Assembly (NCBI RefSeq): GCF_964275005.1
Contig: NC_092685.1
Coordinates: 26,955,649 to 27,019,648, forward strand
Direction: 5' to 3'
Length of the DNA stretch: 64,000 nucleotides
Source: Diadema setosum
Lineage: Eukaryota > Echinodermata > Echinoidea > Diadematoida > Diadematidae
The notes beneath the pieces were generated by a model that had not been told where the DNA came from, did no database searches, and was given only the letters and a program-made list of their open reading frames with translations. The first letter of the stretch is position 1, and each line of letters opens with the position of its first letter. The translations under genes were made by a program, and so were the position numbers. Shown here one piece after another: positions 34,165-46,423 of this stretch.

Positions 34165-34378
34165 ATGGCGAGCACAGATTCTTCAAACCACCGAGTTAGC
34201 TTTTCTGCTCCATCGAACGGAGAAGAAGCCTCCCAAAAGAATGTCATCTCAGACGAGAGGGCGAGGAGAAAACAGCAAAATGTCACATGTAAATACGACC
34301 GCAAAGTGATGAGAGTTCGCCTGGATATAGAGGAATGGATGGACGAGAAACTGCGAGAGCTGTACGAATGCGAGGCAA
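34165..34378 (+). CDS. PPP1R14: Exon 1 of a protein phosphatase 1 inhibitor, PPP1R14B/C type
   Basis: The first ~71 codons of a PHI-1/KEPI/CPI-17 family protein, a cytosolic inhibitor of PP1 and myosin phosphatase activated by phosphorylation. Residues 10-13 are RVSF, a PP1-docking RVxF motif placed as in vertebrate PPP1R14B/C (RVYF, RVFF). Residues 40-46 are VTCKYDR; T41 matches the inhibitory phospho-Thr (T38 of CPI-17). The helix RLDIEEWMDEKLRELYECE fits the family core. The frame runs on to 34488 without family similarity, so a splice is required: donor A|GTATTT after 34378, or a GC donor (GAG|GCAAGT) after 34374. Start ATG 34165 follows TTAGGA and is the first in frame. Later exons were not found downstream. 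Confidence 0.88.
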
Positions 34379-35417
34379 GTATTTCCCGTCCCGGGACGCC
34401 ACTGGCTGGGCCAGCCAGGGACATGGACCCTGTTGCGCCTGCCGCCGTGCTCGTTGCAGACACTAAATGCAGTGTTCATTATTCATAGATAATAGATGGC
34501 TAGGCATGGCATGGGGTGTCGTGCAACGAGTCTAATGCTCCTTTCTACTTGCGTTTAATATGTGCAGAACTTGATTTGGATTGCCCTTGATTTAAACTTA
34601 AACAGCAACAACAGTCAATTCAACACTCATGCTCATTAACAGAACAGATTAAATTTATATCCCCTGCCTTCATTCACCTCCTGGTTATAGGCACCTAATA
34701 ATCAGGTTGTCGTGTTGAACAAGGGCCAGCAGGGCGGGGTGAGATTATATGGTGCACTACAAAATTTGTAAATTCCATCATGCCTAGATCTAACCGTTTG
34801 TATAGTAAGGGTACTAGATCTCGCGCAGGGACCTAATGATCGCGCATAGCGTAACTGCGTATAGCAAGCGATATTACGCGTAGGACTAAGCGCAAAATTT
34901 GCCGATACGCCCATGGAATAAACATACCTGACTTACCGCTCAACATGAGAAGGAAGCAGGTAAGAAATTTTGATTTCCAACGAATTTTCCACTAAATTTC
35001 CAATTTTTTACCTTGTGCAAACCTACCTTCCCTTAAAATCTGTTCTAAGGATGTTGTAGCCTAGACGTGTCGTCTCGCTTGTCTCGTTCGTAGTCGATAG
35101 AATTCGTAATTTGTTCGATCGATCGTTTACCACGTGACGTCATCATACACAAGAACAATGTATGCTGCCAGCTACGCTGAAATACTGTTAATAAATGTTG
35201 TTTTAAGTCAAATTTTAACACAACGATTATAATATTACAAAGGAATAAATATTTCAGTCTATCGAAGTTGAAGTGTGATTTCAATTTGAATTTGCTTGTG
35301 ATTTCTTGCGCTAACTTGTGATATATTTGTGACAGGGGAGGGCCATAATATGAAGAAAACAAATTAGATGAGAGTGTGACAAATGGGTGACGAAAATGAG
35401 AGGGTGACGAATGGGTA

Positions 35418-35453
<36 letters not shown>

Positions 35454-36320
35454 GTATATGTTCATATTTTACTTTTTCCATTTTATATTACGTGTATATT
35501 ATTGGTTAAAGTGATTAGAAATATTGTAAGAAAACTTTATAAATGAAAATCATTAACGATTATGAAAATATCAATGATAGAAATAATGATAATAAGTGAT
35601 AAAATGATGATGGTGGTGGAAGTGATAATAATAATAATGAAAATGATAATGATGATGATGATTATGATGATCGATGATGGTGGTGGTGATAATAGTAATA
35701 ATGATGATAATAATAATAACAATAATAATAATAATAATGATAATAATAATAACACATATAATAATAATAATAATGATAATAATAATAACACATATAATAA
35801 TAATAATAACAATAATATACACAAGTTAGGTAAAACTGCTGTTGCTTATAACAGGGACAAATTTAATATCAAGTGAAAAAATATTCTACGAAAGCCGGAG
35901 CACGTTACAGCCGCAGAGGGGCAGACACTTTCACGCATGAAACTACAGAGGGCAGCTGCGCGATCTTTACATACCCCGAGAAATTGAACGCATAAAAGAA
36001 AGTCCGACATACAAACGGCGACAGCGCACTACTCCGTCATCGTATCATCAGGAGATTCTGGGAGGTGATTTTTCTGCTTTTTCGTGATATTCATTGAGAA
36101 ATTCAGGTACGATTATAGAATAACTTCTATTATAAGAGCATTTCAAATTTACGTGCGCGATATCTAGACCCCTCAACCATACTACTACCGTTTGTACTAC
36201 TACTACACTGAATGACACCCCCTCATGACACACAGTTCGAGTTCATCCCGGTATAGCTTCATGTACAAGCTGCTTCAAGGGATTACTACATCAAGGTATC
36301 AAGGTACTAGTGCTAAACAC
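34379..36320. other. Presumed intron 1 of PPP1R14, first part
   Basis: It contains a CA microsatellite at 35421-35451 and a GAT/AAT trinucleotide tract at 35560-35820. No exon with the expected acidic continuation (as in EEEIPELEIDVDELLDM of PPP1R14B) was found. Confidence 0.5.
35560..35820. repeat. Trinucleotide microsatellite (GAT then AAT)
   Basis: A graded GATGAT to AATAAT repeat. Asn-rich, Ile-rich and Leu-rich frames here are artefacts. Confidence 0.95.
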
Positions 36321-36323
36321 TTT

Positions 36324-36654
36324 GGCCCAAATTCACGAAGGTGGTACAAATGAAACCATGGTTTAATTAAACCATGGACAAAAACCGTGGATCACCAAGT
36401 ATGGCACGGAATGTTTCGTTGCGAAATTGGTCATTTCATCGACAAAATGACCGTTTCGTTAACGAAATTATTATTTCGTGGACGAAATATTCATTTAGTT
36501 TCAAAATGTTGTCATTTCGTTTCAAAATAATCATTTCATCGACGAAATGACTGATTTCGTAACGAAATATTCCATGCGACACTTGGCACTCCATGGTTTT
36601 TGTCCATGGTTTAAACCATGGTTTCATTTGTGCCACCTTTGTGAATTCAGGCCC
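36324..36654. mobile_element. Rep-E: palindromic MITE with ATTTCGT words
   Basis: The ends are inverted: left GGCCCAAATTCACGAAGGTG, right CACCTTTGTGAATTCAGGCC, followed inward by AAACCATGGTTTAA on both sides. The interior has repeated TTTCGT and ACGAAAT words in both orientations. About 330 bp, non-coding. Confidence 0.85.
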
Positions 36655-38107
36655 ATGCCCATAAGTTTATTTGTAGTTATGATATACTAAATTTACCACT
36701 GTAGATCTAGTGACTACTACTACAATATACAATTACCAAGACTCAAGGCCAAAATCCTTCATTGCGATAATAAAATGGGAACCAAAAAAGAGTCAACCCA
36801 CACTAAACAAAAGAGAGTCAAAATTGTGTAGAAATAACAAATTTACTGTTCTAGAATGTCTAGTTATTATCAGACTAGAGATGTTTCTTCTCCGTCTAGA
36901 CCTATGCAGAGTAGAGAAGATTTGTCTAACACTAGTGCAGTCTACTCCAAGAGGGATATGAATTTATGATATGGAGTCACTTTCGCTTCCCTCTCTAACA
37001 ACGAACATTAGAGTAATTATTCCTGTTTGCAGCAGGGGCAATTTTACTTATTGATAAATCAGCTACAGAGTGTTTAATAAGAACAAAAGTGGGAGTTACG
37101 ACCCCACAAGAGCTCAGAGTGGGTAGCAAGTGAGCGAGTACTCTCGCACCAGATTTGGCCTTTTCATCAACAAATGAAAAGGCCCCTGCTGCAAAAAGGC
37201 ACCCTGTTTACCATGATTACCGAAGTTACGCAGGGCTAACGTAGATGAGTAGATCTTGGTCAAACTAAATTATTTGATCTATTTTTTGAGGGAAGGGAAC
37301 TGGTCCTTTGCCTCTTTCCCTTAGTTTAAACTTTATAGAGCTTCTATGCTATGTTGTAGTTAATTAAGTGTTGTCAAGCATATGCATACATCACCTGGCT
37401 GGCTCTTGTCTTTGCATATATGTTTTTGGAGCTCATACAGGTCTAAAATGTGAGGAGATACAGTTCTAGAGTTGGATCTTCATTATTCCATCATCAAATT
37501 TATCATCAAGAGCAGTGCACACCCAAGGATACAATTACCACGATCCAGGAGTCAACAACAACAACAACACTCCTTCCCTACAGTTGTAGCTAGAGCCATG
37601 GTTAGGGTATGGAATGCTTTCCCAGCCCAGAATTAGAGTCCCATTAGTTCCAGCAACATAATGATGGGCACTCTCGTAGTGTCAGCCCCCTCGGTCAAAG
37701 CCTACCGTCTTTACCTACATGTAGTATTGTGCCTTTCCCTGTGGATGATTCTGAATGCAGGCTTTAATCCTCTCTATTCAGATTAGCTGGATCATGGATA
37801 CATGGAATGGCATCAAACTAAGACTTGATAAGTTCATACTAGTTCATACATATACTGTACTTCCAAAACTTGTCCAGACCAGTTTCAATAGCTTTATAAA
37901 CACTGTATGCATCTATTAAGTTTTTTAAAACTATTCCAAGGTTTCCTAATACGCATAAAAAACAAATTTATCTTGTAGTGGTACAGGATTAGAAATATAT
38001 GTTTTTTTTACCATGTCCTCTATAGTGCGTTCTTTTGTCAGACCCAAGTCAGGCACTTCATTCACTCCCTTCATTTGGCGAGAGGCTGTATGTAGCAGCT
38101 AGATCCA
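36655..38107. other. Unassigned intron/intergenic sequence
   Basis: No exon, RNA gene or repeat family was recognised in this stretch. Confidence 0.45.
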
Positions 38108-38277
38108 TACCAGGGGGGTGTTTCATCAACGTTTGTCAGCGCTGACAACTGTCAGCGCTGACAATTTCAGCAAAATCCTTGGTTTTGATTGGCTGAGATG
38201 CTCTGGTCACTGACTGTTATACTATGGTGATTCAAGTTGTCAGCGCTGACAAACGTTGATGAAACACCCCCCTGGTA
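38108..38277. mobile_element. Rep-D: mariner-like MITE with TA duplication
   Basis: TA flanks (38108-38109, 38276-38277) enclose 166 bp. The inverted ends of about 39 bp start CCAGGGGGGTGTTTCATCAA and include TTGTCAGCGCTGACAA. A further internal GTCAGCGCTGAC adds symmetry. Confidence 0.88.
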
Positions 38278-41200
38278 GCGATTTTTACTTGCACCCTTGT
38301 ATGATAGCACATGCACCCTACTCATGTGTGACACACATTGTATTTGAAGTCCTGCGAGAATTTCACTGTTTGAAGGAAGCAGATTAATACTAAGCAGAAA
38401 AGCAGTTCTATCTATTCTGAGTATTCACTACATGTGTGTTCACATCAACAATCATCTGCAGTGTATGCATGCAATTATTGTATTGTATCTAATATTGTAC
38501 AAATGCATATAATCTACTTGGATGAAAGCTTGAGATACAGCATTTAAGTTTGCAAAGCAATATTCCCCCCCCCCCCCACCATTAAAAAGTGCCCAATATG
38601 TACTGTGTCTTCAAAATACAGATTAACATTAGGACTGTGACTCATGACAATGTTTAAAGTAATCACATGCTCATTGATATTATATCTTCATATTGTATGT
38701 ACAGTTATAGGGGAAACCTGTTCTTTGAAAGTGACATTGCTACTATGATAGTTCTCCCTCATTAGGGTAGATTTCTTATGGTCATAATTCTGTCAAGGTG
38801 TTTGTTACATAAGTGCTTGCCCGATGGCCCAGGGCAAGTGAAAATCAAGGTCAGGTTAGTGTTTAAGAGCGAGATAAAATGCTCGACCAAATTAGGCAAG
38901 CAAAACATTTTGAAGCCACCTTTAGCTTTTACTTTTCCCCCCTACAAACCCATGAAGTCAGTGGTACAGAAGCCCGAAGACAGTGACTGTTTTGTAATGT
39001 CCAACAATCACACTATGTGAAGAGGCCCTAATGCAATGCAACACCAACACTGATCAAACCAAGTTTGTCGCTCCACTGTGTTAAAGTGTTCAAATCAGTG
39101 TGACCTGTTCATTCAAATGATTGTGTTTTATTGAGCCCTTGACGTAGAAGTGGTGTTCTCTATAATTTTCTCATATTCTTACTTTCTTTTTGGGCAAGTA
39201 AAATTCATGTTCAGCAAGTATTGTGCAGCATTTGGAAATCTGCTTCCCCGACCAGGCAAGTGGTTATAAAAAGGTAGGCTAGCATCCAGTACATTCCTTT
39301 TTTCTGTGCAGCAAGGCATGATTTCTTAAGTGAGAGTGAAGAAAAAATGTGTACTGAGCATTAGAAATAGCATTAAACAAATATGGTGTAAGTCGAGGAA
39401 AGATGGAAAGAGAACTCCTTTTCAGACAGCCCCCCCCCCCCCATTATATTATACAAGTTAACCCTGTCCTGACACTAACTATAACCCTAACCTCAAAGCT
39501 ATTGGGTTTTAACTACACTATAATAATCTATTTCGGGGGGGGGGGGGGGGAAGGTTTATATTTTGTTTTCATTTTGGGTGGCTTCCCAAAAGGAACTCGC
39601 TCTCTCTCAAAAGAAGAAATGAAAAAAAGAAAGAAAAAAGAGAGTGGAGAAAGCAAGTTATACATGGGCAGAATTTACCTCTTATCTCTTATAAGGTCTT
39701 GCCATTCACTTCATTTCGACTATGACATCAGAGGAGTCGCACATAAATCTATTGCTATATTTCTCTCTCCCTCTGACAGTCTCTTCTATATATGTCTGTC
39801 TGTCTCTCTTTCTAGCACTCCTCTATCAAGAGAGGCAATGCATACATTTTAGGCAAGAAAAAATATAAACATAATATGGATGGAGTTGCCATCCTTGATA
39901 GTAACGTTACATGCACTTGACTTCACTTAAAATGTGCTGGCACTGCTTGGTGTGGCAGTGGCCCTGAATAGAGAGTGTGGGATCTGACACCCAATCTTTT
40001 GTCCTCGACTGATGAGCAATCCACCTGGATTCTGTGCACTTCTCCGCATTATACAAATGCATGATGCGTGGATCTGGGCAGGCCGCATTGAAGGGCTGGA
40101 GAGTTCATGAGTGTTGGGCTTGAATCGTACAGTAACTGTAGAGCTACATTTGTAGCAAGCTCCGTACAGTTGCTCAAGATCACGAGGTTCTCCTGTGAAA
40201 TGTTGATTAGTATTTCAAACAATTGATTTCTTGGTCTTGCATGGAGGTGATAAGCTGAAATACCTTGTTACCCTGTCAGCGATCTTTGTCTTTAAAATTT
40301 TCTCTTCATATTGCTGTTTTCGTAGTGAATAGTGTGGATTGGCAAAAAAAAGTCTTTAAATCTGGAAGATTTAAATCTGGAAGAAAAGTGTCTGAGGTTG
40401 CTTTTAAAATTTGGAAATGGTATATTACCCACGTCCAGGCTCATAGTGAGTCTTCATCACACTGATGTTATGGGTAATTGAGTTTGTTGTATTTGCTGCC
40501 TATGTTAGCAGCCTCCATCTGCTAATACCATCATACCTACTGTACTAAATAATTCAGCGTACAGACAAGGAATGAGCTTTGATGGTGTTTCAGAGTAATT
40601 TAGCAAAGGTTTAGTGTGGCTGCGAGCTAATGATAAAATCTATATTATCTCTGTGGCTTTGAAAAGTGTGAAAAGTCTTTGGAAGTTGTCACATGTACAA
40701 TTGATGTATGCACGCACACTCACACACACACACATTTTTCAGGGTGTCCCATTTATGTCAAAACGTGTAGCCCATGCCAAATTTTGATCTGGAGAGGACA
40801 TTTATCAATGGAGCTTGGACTGTTCTTTGTTCATCATGACTACAATTGTATGTATGTTCAACAAAGAAGTTTACAAACTCTTATTCCACTGACCAATTCC
40901 TTAATGATCAGAATGAAACAGCAGCAACAAATTGATGAGAGTTTGAATGAAAATGATCACCAATATTTTGACCATTTGGATGTTGGTATTGATTCAGTAT
41001 GGCATTCATCCTGATGATCCAAAGATAGAGTCTCGAAATTACTGTTGTCTCCTACACAGTGAAGTCATCTCCCCATGATGTTCCTTGTGCTGGCATAGCA
41101 ATCTTTTGCTGTTCTTATTATTAGATTCCATTGGAGATACATGTATAGCTGATATTTTGAGAAAATCAATATTGTACTTGTTTTTATTCAAGGCTGTCTA

Positions 41201-44200
41201 ACGAAAAATTGTATAAAAAAATCAAGTACTGCATGAAAATGCCATTATAGCTCAAAGTGTAAAAGTGAAGATGAATTTTTGCAGTGTGTAGGTGTAGAGT
41301 GTTCCAGTAGATATGTTTTCAGCGTGCAGACATGGTCGTATGAGAGTGCATCTCACTTGCATGTTACATGTCATTTTTATGGAGTATGTTTCTGAAGGCT
41401 GCTTGGCATCTGCCTTGCAGATGGACAGCATGGCTGATGAAATGGAAGTCTTCCATGGGGCCCCTTCTCCTTCGTTACCTTGATGGCTCGTTGGTAGTCC
41501 TCTAGGAATGTACTCTCAGTGTTTGATTAGAGGCCTAGGCAGACTGTCCCAGCAAGGGATGAGTTTCTTATAAAATCATTTCATTTGGGGTGGGGAATGG
41601 GGGAGAGATGTTGCCCCAAAATTGCTTGTAGTGATGGCTTTATTATGATTTATGAAAATGGGCAGGGTTGTAGGTACTGTAATGCGGGGATTTGATCAAT
41701 ATGTAGCGCAGTGAGATCTGTGAGGCCTACATTCAACTTCACTTGTTTCTCTGTTCAATCTCTGTTATGTTGTAATATACTGTACATTACTGGTTTGTCA
41801 TCGTGCCAATCTTGGCATGCATAACAGTCAAGCTTCTTCTCAGTAGTGCCTGCAGTTTGTGCCTATCTCCAGGCAGCCAAACTTCACAAATATACAGGTA
41901 ATATAAACTGGCCAGTTGTGCACGCTGTCATAATTTTCTTCCATTGTGGAGATAAAACGGGACATTCCCTCTCTGTTGTTCTTCCTTTGTTTGATAAAAG
42001 TTGCTCTGATAAAGATATTATACTTTTTTTTTTTATTCGTTTACCTGCCATAAATGGGATGCACTGTAAAGTCCAATGTCCTGCAGTGGGACTTCTAGTT
42101 TGTGCTCACTCTCCCTGCCCCCCCCCCCCCCCCCGGCACAATCAAATGTAGGCATATAGTCTACTCATTATTGTAGGTCTCCATGTTCTTTCATAGATTT
42201 TTTTTTTTTTCTAGCATTTAGGTAAACAGAACATTGCACACTACTCGGGCAATACCAGAGAGGACCTCTGTGTTTCTGTGTTTCAACTAAAAACAAAAAC
42301 AAAAACAAAAATTAACAGACTCAGCACACTTAGTTTACACTGGCTTGTTTGCTTGATTGTGTATTTGTTTGTTTGTTTGTTTGTTTTTCATTTAATGTAC
42401 ATAGTAAGTCATCTGGTATTTGACTTTATAATGACCATACTTTGTCAGCTGCTGTTTTATCAGTTGTGTTCACACGTGCATGACAGTTTCCCGTCTGTTC
42501 AACTCTTCTACTATTACTAGCAGAAGTATTGTGGGATATTGTTCTTTTGTCCACAAATCATTGAGCTAGGAAGATCTGACCATTGTGGAGCATACAAGTT
42601 CTGTAAGAATAATCCATTTCTGATATCTTTTTCAATGAAAGACATTATTTTGATCTGGATGTTTGTAATGGAAGATTACTGCTTTTGAATTGCATGTCAC
42701 TTTTAGGTCAGTGCTCTCTGTAGTTCCTGCAAATTTGGTTTGCTGTAATAATGTCTTGGAGTATGAAAACAAATTATAAATGTAGTTATTCTCTACTTCA
42801 GGACTTTTAAAGAGGACCTTCAAAATTTCTACCAAGTAATGCCTGAAGCCAGCATCTGATATCAGAATAGCAAGGCCAAATAGTCCTATATTTTCATACT
42901 AATTGTAAAGTAGCAGGGCATACTATTACTCTAAATAACACAGAGTCTTAATTGAAACTAAAGCAATGCATGTATTTCCCCTTGTCACAATCCTGTCCAT
43001 GGAATTAAAGTCTCATTTTCAGTATCAATATCGGTGTGACTTGGGAGCATTTTCGCTTTTATCATTGTCTGTGATCTGTGATTACTATTGGGAGGTCTGC
43101 TCCCAGTGCTGTTTTGAATGTGTTTGAAAAACGTTTATATTCTCGCTTTCATTGTAGTTAATGGTGTTGAAAATTTTTATCATTGTCAGCACTACACAAT
43201 ACAGCAATGCATTACAGTGCAACCAGCACTTCTACAACCAGTAGTACTTTGCGTGTGTTCAAAGTCAATTCAAGTCTAGTATAAGAGGATGCAAGGTATT
43301 GCAAGTGGTCAATAGCACAATCAGGGTATGCAATTGTGTAACAGGGCAAAAATGAAAAAACTTGGTGAAAATGCTTTTTTGTTGTTTGTTGTAGCTGAGT
43401 GTTCAAATTTTCATTTCATGTAAAGAAAGAGTCAAAATTTTGCATTAAACTGCGCATAAATTAGCATTTAAATTAGGGGTGTCGAATTACATTGAAATGA
43501 CTAATATATTGGAAAAATTCATTAAAAAAAAGGAGAATGTTTTTTTCATCTGATATTGCCTGTTAGATATTCCTGATAAATATCCCTTTCATTCACCACC
43601 AGTACATAGCCATGACATGTCACAAAATATGAATGAATTTCATATTTTCACTTCTCGAAATGGATGATCAATTTTGTAGGCATTATTTTGAATTCAAATA
43701 AAACCACTTTTACATATTTTATCATATTTCACTTTTGCCAAAGAGTGAAGAGGCGAAACTTTCAGGAATAGGTAACAGACATATAGTGGCCATTATTACA
43801 AATTTTTATGAAATTAGGGCTTGTACTTTGGAAGATATTATATTTTTCATTAAAAAATTATCTGTACAGTTTGACCTTGAATGTGCGCACAGTGTTTGGA
43901 TCAATTCTCATATTTGTAAACACAGATAGAAGAATGAATGTGAGATTTATGATGACTTGAGTTGATATCCAAGCTGTGGCACTCAAACAATGACATATTA
44001 AGCCAAAATACTATGTTTTTGCTTATGATATCTTTAGAAATTGAACAAGCATTGAAATATGAACACTGAACACTTATCATATGACCTTCATGCAGTATAA
44101 CATGGGCGTGTATCGCACTTTTTTATGCTCAGCAATTTGTAAAAATATAAAAAATAAGTTCCTATTGCTCAAATTTGCTAAAATTTTCACACAATAGATT

Positions 44201-45825
44201 TCTACATATGTACAATTCATGGTTAAAAAAACAAGGATATTCAATAAGGGGAAAAGATTCTTTAAAGTAGTCAAATTAGGATATACCTCACTGAAAATAC
44301 TGAAAAACGGCTGCACTTATTTTACTCAGCATTTGAAAATGGCTCAAAACTCAAAACTGGCTGAACATTTATTGGCAAACAGCGCGCCATATTGTAGTGT
44401 GTCTTCAGTACTCTCAGGAAAAGCAGAAAAATAAGCTGTTTCTCCATGTATAGCTGTACAGCATGGGTTAAAAGGTCACAATGTCACAAAAATAAGCCAG
44501 CATTACACTCCTACCAGGATGGGACTTCAGACCTTATAACTTTCTCCAGCTGAAAGAACCACTGTTTTTTATTGCATGCAAGCAATGCCAGGAAAAAATC
44601 CATTAATTTGATACCAAACACATAGGGGTAGACTTAAAATATGGACCTCAAATCTTGATTTTACGTAAGTTGTAAAACTCTTTTTTTGACGCATTACGTG
44701 GGTTTTGGGGGACTTTTTGGTAATTAATCTTTAATAATTAACAGTAAATGAGAAGAAATTAGCTATAGTCTTACCACATGTGATTCTGATGTCTGAGCAT
44801 GCTGCATGTGAATTTTTAAGTCAGTTGGTGCATTCTTTTAGAAGTTACAATTTTTTTAAGTGAGAAAGTCATGATTGCATACCCTGATTGTGCTTATCAC
44901 CAAGTACAAAAACAAACATGTTACCAAGAAGTTATGGTATACAAGAAATAAATATGTAATTCCTGCTGAAACTAGATGGAATGTGTAGTGGTAGTACATG
45001 TACATGTAGTATGTAAATACAAGTCATGTGTAGTGGAGAAGGCAAACTTGAGCAGCTCCTTCTCCTGGTTAAAATATGGAGGCTTTATAATGATTATACG
45101 TTGTCCTGTGATTACGTTAAAGCCTTTTGTCTGCTGATTGTTGAAATTTAGCAAACAAAAGAGTCTTGGGCTATTGAAACGCCAGGAAGGATTGAAATTG
45201 CCTTTCACTGCGCCCCCTCAACATTGATCTCGGATCAATATCCATCAACCAGGCACGGCGTTTGGACCCATTCACCCTTATGCAATACTTCTTGTGCATG
45301 AGAACAAGAACAAGTACAATGTGTTGATACTCGCCACAGTTCTCCCCCCCCCCCCCCCCCATATATGAAGACATACAAAAATTTGTAAAAATTCTTTAAC
45401 ATAGACCAGTCGTCACTCAATTATATGTGGTATGGAAGAGCATGGTACCAGTATAGGTTGGCCTTTGGATTGTTGGTACAACATATCATCAAGATTGTCA
45501 TTCTGATTGCATTTTCAAGATACTTCTGGCTGTCAGGGTTAGACTTCAACACCTCATGTACATGTGTATGTGGATGAATTATCACTTTACGTAAATAAGG
45601 ATACGAAAACCCCTATCCTTGTTGTGAAACAAATTTCGTCTCCCAGGCTTTGTGGTGTTTTCTGAGATCACTGACTTAAAGAGATCCAACAGAGTTCAGT
45701 GAAAGTCTTGAAATCCCTCATTAGATCATGTAATTTATACTTTTGGTGCCATTATGTGAGATATTCGATAGTCAATGTTTTTTTTTTATATCTTATACTC
45801 TCATCATGTATCAAATCTGCTGCTC
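38278..45825. other. Long stretch without a recognised gene
   Basis: Holds C runs near 38566-38578, 39430-39442, 42118-42134 and 45343-45360, a G run at 39535-39550, a GTTT repeat at 42366-42387 and A/T runs. No exon, RNA gene or transposon with clear ends was found. It may be intron 1 of the PPP1R14 gene. Confidence 0.45.
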
Positions 45826-46423
45826 AAAGGGGAATTCCAAACCAGTTTAAAAATGGTCTGGAAAGGAGGATTAAAGATTTATAAGCAAAGATTGAAAACT
45901 GATCAAACTGGGATGAAAATTAAGGAAGTTTGAAACTGTGAAGCTTTGCTAATTTTTGCAAAATAGTTCTCAAGCAGTTGATATAAATATGCAAATGAGT
46001 GAGCTGATGATGTATCACCTCACAGTTTTCGATTGAAAAAACAAAAAATCTGATAAAAATTCAATTTTCTGATGTAGAAGTGCTAAACATAATGTTATTC
46101 CTGACAGAATAAGTTCAAAATAAGGAACAGTTAGATAAAGATTTGAGACTGGGGCATAAAATATGCATTTGAACACACACAGAAAATGTGAAATTTCAAG
46201 ATTTTGTGTACAAAATAGATAGCAGGTTGTAAGGGGATGTCATCATCAGCTCTCATTTGCATATTATTCATCTTGACTGTTCTAGAAGTTTTTTGTTGGA
46301 ATCAGCAAAATTTGGAATTTTTCTTAATTTTTATCTGATTTTGATCAAATTTTTACTGTTTTACTTATAGAATTTTACTTTTTCTGATCAGACAAACTTT
46401 TAACTCGGTCCGGAATTCCCATT
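45826..46423. mobile_element. Rep-I: ~600 bp palindromic MITE
   Basis: Inverted ends: left AAAGGGGAATTCCAAACCAG, right GGTCCGGAATTCCCATT. Inner complementary words include TTTGATCA/TGATCAAA, ATATGCAAATGA/CATTTGCATAT and GATGATGTAT/GATGTCATCATC. No coding capacity. Confidence 0.75.

Noticed and set aside
35537-35876. Asn-, Ile- and Leu-rich frames
   Set aside because: All are translations of the GAT/AAT microsatellite.
41421-41480. Possible PPP1R14 exon 2 (TGCCTTGCAG then a MADEME-like peptide)
   Set aside because: The acceptor looks good but the peptide does not follow the family core (no IDVDELL-like run) and stops soon.
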